DNA of 64,000 nucleotides from Rhizophagus clarus (GCA_015698045.1 BLAL01000303.1:1-64000), one strand, 5' to 3'. Positions 10,736-21,948 are shown, counted from the stretch's first letter. Notes: generated by a model not told the origin, from the letters alone. Made by a program: numbers and translations.

Positions 10736-11690
10736 TAGTTTAGTTAGAAATAAAAAAAAATAGTTAGAAATAAAAAAAAATAGTTAGAAATAAAAAAAAA
10801 TAGTTAGAAATAAAAAAAAATAGTTAGAAATAAAAAAAAATAGTTAGAAATAAAAAAAATAATTAGAAAAAAAAAAAATAGTTAGAAATAAAAAAAAATA
10901 GTTAGAAATAAAAAAAAATAGTTAGAAATAAAAAAAAATAGTTAGAAATAAAAAAAAATAGTTAGAAATAAAAAAAAATAGTTAGAAATAAAAAAAAATA
11001 GTTAGAAATAAAAAAAAATAGTTAGAAATAAAAAAAATAGTTAGAAATAAAAAAAATAGTTAGAAATAAAAAAAAATAGTTAGAAATAAAAAAAATAGTT
11101 AGAAATAAAAAAAATAGTTAGAAATAAAAAAAATAGTTAGAAATAAAAAAAATAGTTAGAAATAAAAAAAATAGTTAGAAATAAAAAAAAATAGTTAGAA
11201 ATAAAAAAAAATAGTTAGAAATAAAAAAAAATAGTTAGAAATAAAAAAAAATAGTTAGAAATAAAAAAAAATAGTTAGAAATAAAAAAAAATAGTTAGAA
11301 ATAAAAAAAAATAGTTAGAAATAAAAAAAAATAGTTAGAAATAAAAAAAATAGTTAGAAATAAAAAAAAATAGTTAGAAATAAAAAAAATAGTTAGAAAT
11401 AAAAAAAAATAGTTAGAAATAAAAAAAAATAGTTAGAAATAAAAAAAAATAGTTAGAAATAAAAAAAAATAGTTAGAAATAAAAAAAAATAGTTAGAAAT
11501 AAAAAAAAATAGTTAGAAATAAAAAAAAATAGTTAGAAATAAAAAAAAATAGTTAGAAATAAAAAAAAATAGTTAGAAATAAAAAAAAATAGTTAGAAAT
11601 AAAAAAAAATAGTTAGAAATAAAAAAAAATAGTTAGAAATAAAAAAAAATAGTTAGAAATAAAAAAAAATAGTTAGAAATAAATAATATA
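10735..11690. repeat. 20-base satellite, roughly 45-50 copies
   Basis: Almost perfect head-to-tail copies of AGTTAGAAATAAAAAAAAAT; the A-run varies between 7 and 9, giving 18-20 base units. There are no unique spacers, so it is not CRISPR-like. Read on the minus strand each unit is a CTAAC word followed by T-tracts (see findings). Confidence 0.95.
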
Positions 11691-11923
11691 AAATAAAAAA
11701 TTATTTTTACTTAATAAAAGTTAATATAAATTTTAAAAATATATGTACTAATTTGCAAAATTTACTGATCATTAGCTTTGTAATAAAATTTAATTAAAAA
11801 GCATTTCTACTAAATAAAATATTTAATAAAAGTATAAAATAATTTTGCAAAATTTAGTATTTTATTAAAATAAAACTAATAAATTATTCTTAAAAAAAAG
11901 GAAAAAATTAATAAAATTAATTT

Positions 11924-12219
11924 AGGACCCCAGACATTACTAAAATAACTCGCATTTTTTTTATCCATTTTTCTCAAAATTAAACCAATTTGCTCTTTTA
12001 GTTCTTTAAAGATATCTCACCATCTATTCAACCAATTTTGATAAACTTTTTTTTATTTTGTAGATCTCATTAAGAGCTACATTTTAAAAAAATAGCTCAT
12101 CCAATTTGGATCACTAGTTGACGAGAAAATTGCAAAAAACATGTTTTTTAGCTTCTAAATTTCACATCAATTTGCTCTTTTTTATGATTATGAGTTGTAT
12201 CAGTAATATCCGGGGTCCT
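11924..12219. mobile_element. 296-base MITE with 8-base target duplication
   Basis: Inverted ends AGGACCCCAGACATTACT (left) and, read inward from the right, AGGACCCCGGATATTACT. The flanking direct repeat ATTAATTT lies at 11916-11923 and 12220-12227. There is no coding capacity. An 8-base duplication fits hAT-type non-autonomous elements, but the end sequence does not settle the superfamily. Confidence 0.85.
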
Positions 12220-12227
12220 ATTAATTT

Positions 12228-13130
12228 ATTAAAAATAAATAAAAAAACTTTAAAATTCAAAATATTTAACAAAAAAAAACAAATTAAAAATAATTAATAA
12301 ATATATATTAAATAGATTTTAACCAAAAATTATATTTAATATATGTTTAAATTTACTAAAGTATGACAAATAATACTCAGAGTTATTTATTCATTTTTTT
12401 TTATTAAATATTATTATGAATTAAATAGTTTTTTTTATAAACTATTTTAAAAAACTTCAAAAATAAAAAAAAGAATAGTTATACTGTACTATTCTAAAAT
12501 TAAACAACCCTTTTTTGTACTTAATTCTGGTCAAAGTGATCATAACTTTAGTCAAAATCACAATAATGTAGGCTAGGGTTGCTTATTTTTGAGGGTTGTT
12601 TAATTTCAGAATGGTACGATATATTATATTTAAAGTAAAATAACTATTATATTTTTTGTAAAATTTTTAACTTACCTAATATAAAGGTTATTAGAAAAGT
12701 TGATAAAAAGTTTATTGCAAAATTTATAAAGATAAAAAATTTTTATTATTATTTAGTTGAAATAATTTCTTAATATTTATATTATTTGATTATGTTATAT
12801 AAATATAATCTATTTGTGAAAATTAATTTTTATTTTTAACAGTTAATTTTTGTAAATTTCTTAATTTAAGCTAATTTTATTAATTTTAAAAATTGGCTAA
12901 TATGATCTTATATTATTTTTTATTAAACAATTAAAAAAAATAGTTAAAATTATAATAATTAAAAAATAATCATTTTTTTTATTTAAAATAACTTAAAAAA
13001 ACATATTTTAGTATTTTCATATTATTTTATAAAAAAAAAATATTATAACAAGTTTATTAAATAAAATTAAATATGATAGCATAATAATTTTAAATATAAT
13101 AATATAATAAACTTAAATAATAAAAAGAAA
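12228..13130. other. AT-rich flanks without genes
   Basis: Apart from the small palindromic element at 12486-12617, nothing coding or structured is visible. Confidence 0.4.
12486..12617. mobile_element. 132-base palindromic MITE
   Basis: Left end GTACTATTCTAAAATTAAAC AACCC is matched inversely by the right end (GTACCATTCTGAAATTAAAC AACCC read inward); the similarity continues outward a few bases as ATA. The element is nearly all inverted repeat with a short centre and would fold into a long hairpin. No target duplication could be fixed. Confidence 0.75.
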
Positions 13131-15058
13131 ATTTATTTCTCACCCGGGTGATTTTTCATCCCTATCACGTGTATATATTTCGATTGGCTAATGTAATTTT
13201 ACAATTACACCAGTTATTTGTTTACATCTGTTTCTCTTTTTCGGTTAGCTTTTGGCCTCGCGTCAAAGGTTTAATATTTCTGTTTTTCTCATTTTCACTT
13301 CTTTTTTTGCTTCCTAATTTCTTTCTCTTTTCCTTCTTAGACTTTTTATTAAATTTTTCTGGTTTTGTGTCAAAGGTACATTATTTTTTTTTTGTTTCTA
13401 ATTTTTTTTGTTTTGTTTTCTAACTTTATTTCATTCCTTCTTCCTTTTTATTTTTATAGGTTTTGGCTTCTTTTTTTTAGATTTCAGCTGCTTCTGGCTT
13501 TCTCTTTTTTTAGATTTGCCAAAACTCTTTGTGAGAGAAGGTGGGTACTCAGCTTTATTTTTTTTTATTGTATTCTCTTATTCTTGTGTTCATTACCGTT
13601 ACTAACAACAGTCTTTTTTTTTCTTTTTCCGTCTTTATTTCACTTTTGATTTCAATGTTCTTTTGTTTTTGTCCCTTTTCCTTTCGTTTTTCACTTCTTT
13701 ATTCTCTTTTTCTTTCATTTTTTCCCTCGTTTTCATTTTTGTTTTCCTTCCTATCTGTTTCTTTTGTTTTTCCCTTTTTGTTTTCTTTTTTCTTCGCTTT
13801 CTTCTTCCATTTTTCCATCCATTTTCCTTCCCTTTTCCTTTCGCCTTCTTTTTTATCCTCTTTACCTTTCGTTTTTTCCTTTTGCGACATGTTTTTTTTA
13901 GGTTTTCTGGAACTTTTCAAAAATGGGATGGGTATTCTGCTTTCATTTCTTTTTTTTACTGTATCTTTTTATCTTCATTACTAAAAAATTTTTTTCTTCC
14001 ATCTTTTTGTATTCATTTTATTTTTATTTTCGTTTCTTTCTCCTGTTTTCATTTTTGTCCCCCACCCTTTATTTCTTTCGTTTTCCCTTTTTGTTTTCTT
14101 TTTTCTTTCCATTTTTTCCATCCATTTTCCATCCTTTTTCTTTCATCTTCTGTTTTTGTTTTCTTTACCTTTCGACTTCCTTTTTGTCATCATTTTATAT
14201 TACAAAATTATAATAGTGATTTTATTATTTTGTGACATGTTTTTCTAGGTTTTCTAAATCTTTTTAAAATGGGTGGATAATCCTTTCATTCTTTTTTTTT
14301 TACTGTATTCCTCTATCTTCATTACTAACAAAATTTTTTCTTTTATCTTTCTTTGCGTTTCATTTTTGATTTTGTTCTCTTCCACCTTTCTTTTATTTTA
14401 TTTTCATTTTTGTTTCGTTTTCCTCTTTGTTTCCTTTATTTTCTTTTTTTTTGTTACTTCCCTCTTGTTTTTTCTTTTATTTTAATTTTCGATCCTTCCC
14501 TTTTTCATTTTTCCTTTATGTTACTTTTTTTTCTCTTTACCCTTTCATTTTCCCTTCCATTTCTGTTCTCCTTCCCTTTATTTTAATTTTGTTCTTTTTT
14601 GTTTCTTCGTTCACCTTTCCTTCGTTTTTTCTCCTTTCATCAAACATATTGTTATTTTGCTCCCTTTTGGTGTTGTCTTCTTTTCCGTTTATTTTGTTTT
14701 TGTTTTATTACTTTTCACATTTTGTCATTATTGTTGGGTTTCGCATCATTATCATTAGTTAGATTAAAGATAAAAGTTTTAGCTTTGAATACAATAAACT
14801 TGTTTTAGTTTTGAATAATGTATTGTACTCTTCTATTCAATAAACTTTGAAGGAATAAATACACAAATATTTTGTAACATAAAAATTATGTTTCATACTA
14901 CGGAATTTTTTTTAACAGCAAATTTTTTATATTTTACGTGAGGATAAATTTTAAGTTAAAAAAATTAGCCAATCAAAAATTAGCTAATCGAAAATATTTA
15001 TCACATGATAGAGGGGTGAGTAATATCAGATCTTACCCAAAGTGAGGAATAAATTCAC
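13131..15058 (+). mobile_element. pyrimidine-rich element P1 with imperfect inverted ends
   Basis: The ends are related inversely: AATTTATTYCTCAC near 13131 and again read inward from 15058, followed within 40-60 bases by TATCAYGTG and then GATTRGCTAAT on both sides. Between them, about 13.23-14.74 kb is almost pure C/T on the plus strand. Inside lie exon-like modules, for example a block bounded by TTTTTTTTTAG and GTGGGT at about 13511-13541 and one bounded by TTTTTTTTAG and GTATTC at about 13902-13931, and TACTAAC words at about 13600 and 14325. The Phe/Ser/Leu-rich ORFs here are composition artefacts. Exact ends and target duplication are uncertain. Confidence 0.55.
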
Positions 15059-15191
15059 CCTTATAATATTATAACTAATTATATAGTCATACTTCGATAT
15101 AATAAAGTAATTCATGTTGCCCACGTGATGTCCAAAAATCTATTGTCAAATTTATTTTATTTACATTTTTAAAAATATCTTTTAATTGATT

Positions 15192-15829
15192 TTATCCAGT
15201 TTTAAACATATCATTTAACAAGTTACTTAAAGCCTCTTCAGTGGGTATTTCAAAAAAAGGATGTAAGAATAAAAGTAATTCTTTAAAACTGTTGCTTTTC
15301 AGAATATAAAATGGTTGTGAATCTTTTACAATAAACTTTAACACTTTTTTATGTAAAAAATTTAATTGATCCTTAGTTAAAGATCTGGCTTTAACAACAA
15401 AATCTCTCATATCAGTTTATCCTTAAACTTTTAACTTTCAAAAAAAATAATAATTAGTTAATATATATTTTTTTTTTTTTTAAAAAAAAAAAAAGTATTT
15501 ACCATTTCTTGTTCTGTAAGATTAATAATATTATGGATTTTTTTTAGATGATTTATCATATTTGTAGTAGTTGCATCATTTTCTACCTTGTGGTTACATT
15601 TTTCATCAGGATTTTTAGTAGAAACTGGAACAAAAACCTGACAATAATTAGTATTATTAATGGTAATAAAATAATTCCAAACGAAACTTTGTTTTGAACT
15701 TCCAATTTTTTGTTTTTTAAAGGGTTTATTATTATCATCTTGTGAAAGTGATATTCTTCTGGATGACAAATTACTCCTTTCACTTTCTTGTAGATAATAC
15801 TCTTCGATATTAAGATTTGTTTTTTCCAT
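15192..15829 (-). pseudogene. hAT transposase N-terminal fragment (BED zinc finger)
   Basis: The ORF 15829-15458 opens MEKTNLNIEEYYLQESERSN and contains SFVWNYFITINNTNYCQVF.., then C and, after TTTNMINHL, KKIHN: the Trp/Phe, Cys and His spacing of a BED-type zinc finger (C..C..H..H). A second block at 15410-15192 (LTKDQLNFLHKKVLKFIVKD, SQPFYILKSNSFKELLLFL) is the conserved segment that follows it in hAT transposases. Between them is an intron-like gap (donor GTAAATAC) whose acceptor I could not place in frame. The RNase-H core and dimerisation region are absent, so this is a truncated relic. Confidence 0.65.
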
Positions 15830-15899
15830 TTAAAAAATAAAAAGTTTATCGAACAGTTTGAAAAAATTGACATGTATTATTTATTAATTAGTTAATTTA

Positions 15900-16470
15900 A
15901 AGTTGTACAAAATACAAATCATTATTTTGCCAATTAACTATAATTTATATTTTATAATTTATATTTGAAATTTGGATCACATGACATATTTGAATCTACA
16001 TTATATTTTTGAATCTACGTGACATATTCAAATCTACATGGCATATTCGAATCTACATAGCATATTCAAATATACGCAGCATATTCGAATCACATGACAT
16101 ATTTAAATATCATATAGCCAAATTCAAATATCTGATTTTACATGATTTACAAACGAATATTCAAATATCCTAATTTCAAACGGAAGCTCTAATTTAATGT
16201 ACCTTCCAAAGACCTCTACATATATTCTAAGGAAGATTTCTACAAATTATATAAAAAATCAAAATTTTTTAATAAAAAAAATCAATTCATTGGGTATCTA
16301 AAAAGAAATCTGATTTATCTTACAATGACGGATTACTTATTGAATCAAAATTTGGATCATACTTTTATGACAAGTATACGTATTCAAAGTATTCAAGACT
16401 GTTTTTTATAAAATCAAGTAAATAAAAATGTTAGTTTAATGAACATATATTCTCACTATAGTCTCAAGTT
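15900..16470. other. AT-rich stretch with short ACATGRCATATTYGAATC repeats
   Basis: Between about 15975 and 16110 the motif YACATRRCATATTCRAATC recurs about six times. No gene seen. Confidence 0.5.
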
Positions 16471-16474
16471 CATT

Positions 16475-16720
16475 TCACTGGTCAAAATCAATTCTATTGG
16501 GTACATATCGGAGACTTATATATCGGTGACTAATCGGATAAATATCGGGTATTTTTACATATCGGATACCCAATTTATTACACTTCAAAATATGCCTAAT
16601 TACCAAGACCCCAATATCTAAACTATTGGTCATCAATATGTTATTTAATATATATCGGGCACAGTTCTATCTTACACATATTGAGTACCTGATATGTGAT
16701 ACAAATTTTAATACGTTAGA
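16475..16720 (+). repeat. degenerate element with TATCGGGTACC-type palindromes, copy 1
   Basis: It starts CACTGGTCAAAATCAATTCT ATTGGGTACATATCGG and contains several ATATCGGGTA/TACCCGATAT words. The start is matched inversely by the end of the repeat at 20.8-21.18 kb, so both belong to one element family. No coding capacity. Confidence 0.6.
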
Positions 16721-16974
16721 TTTCATATTATATAACGTATTAAGAAATTTTTTAGAGTTTACTTTCTTTATAGATTTTTCTTTTTAGAAATTTTTAATTC
16801 GTTTAATGTAGTTAAAAAATTTTTATTGTCTTATTTGTTGAATGCATTATCAAGTTTATAAATTTTTTGTAAAGTGTTTAAAAGTATAATTATTATTGTT
16901 AATATTTTTATTTTATTACGTATTTTATTACAATAAATTAATAAAAAAGTTACAGTCATTTATAATACAATTTT

Positions 16975-17000
16975 AAGAAAAGTTTGTTCAAACTTTTCTT
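16975..17000. repeat. perfect 12-base hairpin
   Basis: AAGAAAAGTTTG TT CAAACTTTTCTT, a perfect inverted repeat with a two-base loop, just left of the microexon array. It could mark the end of the element that carries the array. Confidence 0.7.
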
Positions 17001-17044
17001 AATCATGATCACGTTAGGATCAAGAGGAACAAGGAAAACTGTAA

Positions 17045-17576
17045 CCTAAAATAAATAAAAGAAACATTAAAACTGTTTCTTTAATATTCAAAAAATATCA
17101 CTCCTTCCCTTCTTACATTTCAAGTCCGGAGTCCAGCAATCTGAAAAAAATAAAGAAAGAAATGTTAGTAACGTTTCTTTAACATTAAAAAAAATCACCA
17201 CCCTTTCCAACTTACATTCCCAAGTTCAGTTCGTCCAAGAAGGCTGGCAACCTAAAAAAAATAAAGAAAGAAACATTAGTAACATTTCTTTAATATTAAA
17301 AAAAAATCTCCCGCCCTTTCTAACTTATATTCCCAAGTCTGGTTTGTCCAAGAAGGCCAGCAACCTAAAAAAAATAAAGAAAGAAACGTTAGTAACGTTT
17401 CTTTAATATTAAAAAAAAATCACCACCCTTTCCAACTTACATTTCCCAAGTCCAGTTCGTCCAAGAAGGCTGGTAACCTAAAAAAAATAAAGAAACGTTA
17501 GTAACGTTTCTTTAATATTAAAAAAAAATTCTCCCACCCCTTCCAACTTACATTTCAAGTCTGGGAGTCCAGCAAC
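17045..17576 (-). repeat. tandem exon/intron-like array A (minus strand)
   Basis: Five or six units of about 100-120 bases. Each holds, on the minus strand, a T-tract ending in AG, a 24-37 base block (for example GTTGCTGGACTCCCAGACTT GAAAT), then a donor GTAAGTTGG, then a palindrome GAAACGTTACTAACGTTTC that includes the branch-point word TACTAAC. Exon-like blocks: 17552-17576, 17441-17477, 17329-17364 (donor mutated to ATAAGT), 17216-17251 and 17117-17140, with a last acceptor at 17045. Unlike an ordinary minisatellite, conservation coincides with splice signals. Function unknown; no ORF runs through the joined blocks with confidence. Confidence 0.7.
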
Positions 17577-18010
17577 CTAAAAAAAAAAATAAAAAAAAAA
17601 TCATGGTTTAGAAAACCGTAAAAATAGATTGATCATGATAATCAATGATCGTCAAATTAAATTAAAATGCCGAAACTATTGCATGTAAATGCCAAAAGGT
17701 TTCGGCAGTTTAGCAAAAATGAGTTTGATCATGTATTTTGAAAATGTGAAAGATTATTTCAAGATTTTATATTGTAAATTGATAGATTAGTTCTTTCAAT
17801 TTGATCTATAAAAAGATTTTAGTAACATTTTGGAAGAATCAGCGGTATTAGATCTGTCACGCCTAAATGTACCTTTTTTAAAAATTTATTGGAGACATTT
17901 CATCATTACAATATATTATATAATATATGATGACAGATTGTTTAATTAATTAATACTTTAATAAAAAAAAAAATGAATGTTTAAATAAAAGCAATTTATT
18001 ATAATAAGCT
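17577..18010. other. intergenic, right flank of array A
   Basis: It contains GATCATGATAATCAATGATC and two GCCGAAACT / TTTCGGCAG words resembling the ends of the element at 46.7 kb. No gene established; a downstream exon of the Myb/SANT-like gene could lie at about 17820-17870. Confidence 0.35.
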
Positions 18011-18258
18011 TTAATTACTTATAATTGAGGTCAAATTTTTTAATTTCAAATTATAAAATAGTAAAAATATTAAAATAATAATTAGATGACTATATAAAAT
18101 ATATATATATTTAATAAAAAATAATAATAATAAAAGATAATAAAAAATAAAAAATAAAAATAATAAAAATATAAAAATATAAATAAAAAATAAAAATAAA
18201 AATAAAATATAAAAAATACAAAATAAAAAAAAAATAAAAATAAAAAAATATAATTTAC

Positions 18259-18861
18259 AGATTCTGGGCCGCCGATGCACAGTGTTTTTACGCCGCCTAC
18301 GACTGTGGTGGTTCCCTAAGAAATATATATAAATTTAGAACTTAAATAACTTAAATATAAATTAAAAAAATTCTTAATAATTACCAGGTCTGTCCCAAAA
18401 CCTTGTGCGGAACTGCCTATAATATCTTTCTCCTTCCCAGGACCACCTTCCATTTCGCGCACCATTCCTCCATTCACAGAAATTCTAAAAATGTTAATAC
18501 TATTAATTTTTTATTTTTTTTTTATTTTTTTTTTATGATTTATTATTATTTTACTAACATTAAAATTCCTGACTAAGTTTCTCCACTTTTTTTCTACCTG
18601 TTGGCCAGTGAATCTCACGCAAAACTGTTTCTGAATTCTTTGAGTTAGGCTCTCCCAGAATTCAGAGCGGTCCCTCCCAGGTATGTCATGGTAGTAGTTG
18701 TTCCTTCTCCTTTATATTATTTATTTAATTTTTAGATCAGGAAACGTAAGAGAAAAAAAAACTAAAATATAATCAAAGTTATTTATTAGTTTTCTTTTAA
18801 TTTTTTACCTCCTATATCTTATTAAATATTCAGTTATTGCATCAGTCCAATTTGCGGGCAT
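18259..18861 (-). CDS. Myb/SANT-like DNA-binding protein, four exons visible
   Basis: Exons (minus): 18861-18809, 18709-18559, 18484-18385 and 18315-18259, joined by GT..AG introns with the frame kept at each junction. The protein opens MPANWTDAITEYLIRYRR and continues with IPGRDRSEFWESLTQRIQKQ, FTGQQVEKKWRNLVRNF, then a segment ending FRTRFWDRP and a basic run SRRRRKN that looks like a nuclear localisation signal. The spaced tryptophans (W5, and the W of SEFW and KKW) and the GQQVxxKWxNL pattern fit Myb/SANT-like or trihelix DNA-binding domains, common in fungal lineage-specific families and as companions of Harbinger-type transposons. The 3' end is unclear: exon 4 either splices on at GTAAAT (18258) or reads into low-complexity sequence to a stop at 18011. 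No single long ORF reveals this gene. Confidence 0.6.
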
Positions 18862-19680
18862 TTTAAGAAAAAGAATATAATATAATAAAAAATAATGGCA
18901 ACAAATTTTAAGAAAAAGAATATATAATAAAAATAACGACAACAAATTTATTGTAAAAAAAAAAAAGATGAAACTTCTTTTTATAAACAATTTTTTATCA
19001 CCTTGTATTATTATATTAATTACCCTTCAAGAACATTTATGTAAATTGTTCTAATTTCTCAAATATGTCATGATTGTTATGATCTGTCTTCTTTATATTA
19101 ATTATAATACAGATACAGATCTACAATACAATCAATCACAATGAACAAGTTAAACTCGACCTAAAGTCAATTGTTATGATCGTGATTCCAAAATATCAAG
19201 ATAAAGGTCTTCTTTTTAATTATATATCAAATCTAAAAAAGGTAAAATCTAATAATACAGATACGTAAATAAATAGTGTTTTTTATTTTGGTTTATAATA
19301 AGCTTTTGCCAATTATAGACTACAAATAAAACAATTATGGATCTACAATACATTACACAAAGATCTTGAGCGAACGAGTTAAACTCAAGTTGAACTTGAG
19401 TTCAACTCGAGTTCAAAGTGAACAATTTAAATTCAAAATAAAATATCCAAGATTAACAAAAAAGTTGGTAACATTATAATGAAATCGGTAGTAAAACTTA
19501 ATTTAATCATCTTTAATTAGGTATAAAAATTCTGATAAATTTAATAAAATCAATGATTTTTTAATAATTTTATCAACTCAAGTTGAGCATGAATAGTAAA
19601 TAATCAAGTTTGTGCTTCTTCGCTAATATTGACTTGTGCATTCGATAGGTGACTGATTTTGTGGCTGATGTGGCTGAATA
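18862..19680. other. AT-rich intergenic stretch
   Basis: No gene seen. Several AACTCGAGTT / AACTCAAGTT palindromic words lie at 19370-19420 and about 19575. Confidence 0.4.
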
Positions 19681-20100
19681 TAATATTACCCAAATAACCA
19701 ATAAAAATTGATAATTTTGTTGATCATGTGATTGCACGATCATGATTTAATTATTTATTTATCGTATTTTTTTTTTTTTTTTTCAAAAACTTTTTCTCTC
19801 TCTCTCAAATTTTTACTTTATTGTTTTGTCTAAAAAATAAAGATAAAGATATATTTTTTATTGAAATTTCTTTTCCCATTATTATGTTATTTATAATATT
19901 ACCCAAATAACCAATAAAAATTGATAATTTTGTTGATCATGTGATTGCACGATCACGATTTAATTATTTATTTATCATTTTTTTTTTCAAACCTTTTTTC
20001 TCTCTCTCTCAAATTTTTACTTTATTGTTTTTGTCTAAAAAATAAAAATAAAGGTATATTTTTTGTTGAAATTTCTTTTCCCATTATTATGTTATTCTTA
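19677..20100 (+). repeat. direct duplication of about 208 bases
   Basis: The block starting ATAATATTACCCAAATAACC AATAAAAATTGATAATTTTG and running through TGATCATGTGATTGCACGAT to CCCATTATTATGTTAT occurs twice in succession (about 19679-19886, then about 19890-20096). A third, shorter related piece starts near 20160. The start carries the CCAAT and GATCATGTG words seen at the ends of the P1/P2 elements. Confidence 0.8.
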
Positions 20101-20560
20101 ACACTCTTATTAATATATTTTTCTAATGTATTTCTTCTCACTAACGTCCTAAACAATGTTCTACTATTGAGTTTTTTACTTTATTGGTTTTTCTAAAAAA
20201 TAAATACAAAGGTACATTTTTTGTTGAAATTTCTTTTTCCATCTTGTTAACACTCTTACTAATATTTTTTTCTAATGTGTTTCCTCCTACTAACGTTCCT
20301 ACTAACAATGTTCTACTGTTAAACATTTTTTATTCCTTACTTTTACTAATACTTCTACTAACATTAACACTAACATTAATACTTATACTTTATATTTTTT
20401 TTATTGACGTTCCTTTTCTACTTCTACTAACTTCATACTAACATTAATACTAACACTTTCTAATGTAAAAATTTTTTTATTAACGTTCCTTTTCTTTTGC
20501 TAACACTTCTACTAATATTCATACTAACACTTTTATTACTAACATTTTACTTTCTTTCAA
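20100..20560 (+). repeat. pyrimidine-rich stretch dense in ACTAAC/TACTAAC words
   Basis: More than a dozen (T)ACTAAC or ACTAAY words within about 450 bases on the plus strand, in a T/C-rich background (for example CCTCCTACTAACGTTCC, TTCTACTAACATTAACACT). TACTAAC is the ideal intron branch-point sequence. No exon blocks are evident. Confidence 0.6.
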
Positions 20561-20799
20561 ATTAAATAGATATAATGAAATGAAAACAAGCAAACAAGTG
20601 AACATTAATTGTAAATTTGTGTAAAGAGTAGTGAATTTTTTTTATAATATTTTTTGTATAATATTTTTTTTTTATTATCGATTGAAAATATAAATAAAAC
20701 TTTCATAATTACAATTAAATGAATTAAATTACTTTTAAATTACAATTGTATTTAAATTATAAATCTACTACTATTAATGCTTTTTTAATACTTTTCAGC

Positions 20800-21177
20800 T
20801 ATCTGATAAGTGTGAAAATTATGAAATTATACTTATATTTCAAATACAAATAGGATACATATCGGGTATATATAGAATACTTATTAGCACTATCCGATAA
20901 GTGTATAATATCTGTCTGATATTTTTTTAAAATATATCGGGTACCCAATAAATCTATGATATGTAACTGATATTTAACTACCCAATATGTATGAGAAATG
21001 TACTCGATATGTATGTTATATGTCACCAATTTTCTGCATCTGACAGGTACATATCGGGTACCCGATATGTGTAGTATTATTAAATAGCATACACATATTT
21101 CACATATATCAGGTACATATCAGGTAGCCGATATGTACCCGATATGTACCCGATAGCATCGATTTTGACCAGTGTTT
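20800..21177 (-). repeat. degenerate element with TATCGGGTACC-type palindromes, copy 2
   Basis: It ends ..CCGATAGCATCGATTTTGAC CAGTG, the inverse of the start of the repeat at 16475, and holds many ATATCGGGTAC / GTACCCGATAT words. Non-coding. Confidence 0.6.
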
Positions 21178-21426
21178 TCTATAAAAATAAAAAAAAGGAA
21201 ATACTAGTTTTATTTAATAATAAATGACACTTCCATTACCATTTACCTAAAGTTACATTCTATTTCCTGCAAATTAAAAAAAAGAAATATTTAATAAATA
21301 TTTCTTAATGTTAAATCTTTTCTAGAAACTTATTGAAATGTCAGACATCTATTTCCTACCAAAGAAAAAATTATAATTTTTTTTAAATAAAAAAAAGGGT
21401 ATTGTTATTTGGTGACCCTGTCACTA

Positions 21427-21948
21427 TCCCCTAAACTGTTTTGCAGGCAAATTTGCCTGCAATTTTATTTTTTAATTAAAGTTATTTTTAAGCTTTTTAG
21501 ATATTTTATTAAATAAAACAATATTTTTATAATAAATTTTATGGTATTTTTTAAGTAAAAATCGAAAAAAAAGTTCAAAAGTAAATGATCTACAAATTAT
21601 TATAAATAAGGCTAAATTCTTTAAAATTAAAATATCTTTTTATCTACTGGTCCTAGAAACATAAAATTACCACCATTTGATGCGACTTGATGAGAAGAAT
21701 CTGATAAAATAAAGTTTAGCTTTCTATAATCATTAGGTGATAAGATAACTTCCAATATCTAAAAATCTATAAAGTAATATAACCTTTTATTTACCAAATT
21801 CCCAGATGCAATTTTGCTACCATTAGATGCGCCTCAATAAGAGGAATCTAACAAACTAAATTTCATCTTTTTATGATCACAGGATCTTAAGATATCTTAA
21901 ACATTCTAAAATTTTTAAAATTAATTTTAACCCCTACAGTTTAAGGGA
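21427..21948. mobile_element. 522-base MITE, TA target duplication
   Basis: Inverted ends TCCCCTAAACTGT and (inward from the right) TCCCTTAAACTGT, flanked by TA at 21425-21426 and 21949-21950. Next to the left end is a palindrome GCAGGCAAATTTGCCTGC. A decayed relative of this end (AAACTGTTTTGCAAGTAAAT) lies at about 43212. No ORF. TA duplication suggests mobilisation by a Tc1/mariner-type transposase. Confidence 0.8.

Noticed and set aside
10735..11690. CRISPR-like regular array
   Set aside because: Units are contiguous without unique spacers, and the genome is eukaryotic. It is a satellite; the same applies to 22505-23380.
13148..14762. Overlapping Phe-rich plus-strand ORFs
   Set aside because: Same reason: a T/C-only strand avoids stops. 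No protein family features.
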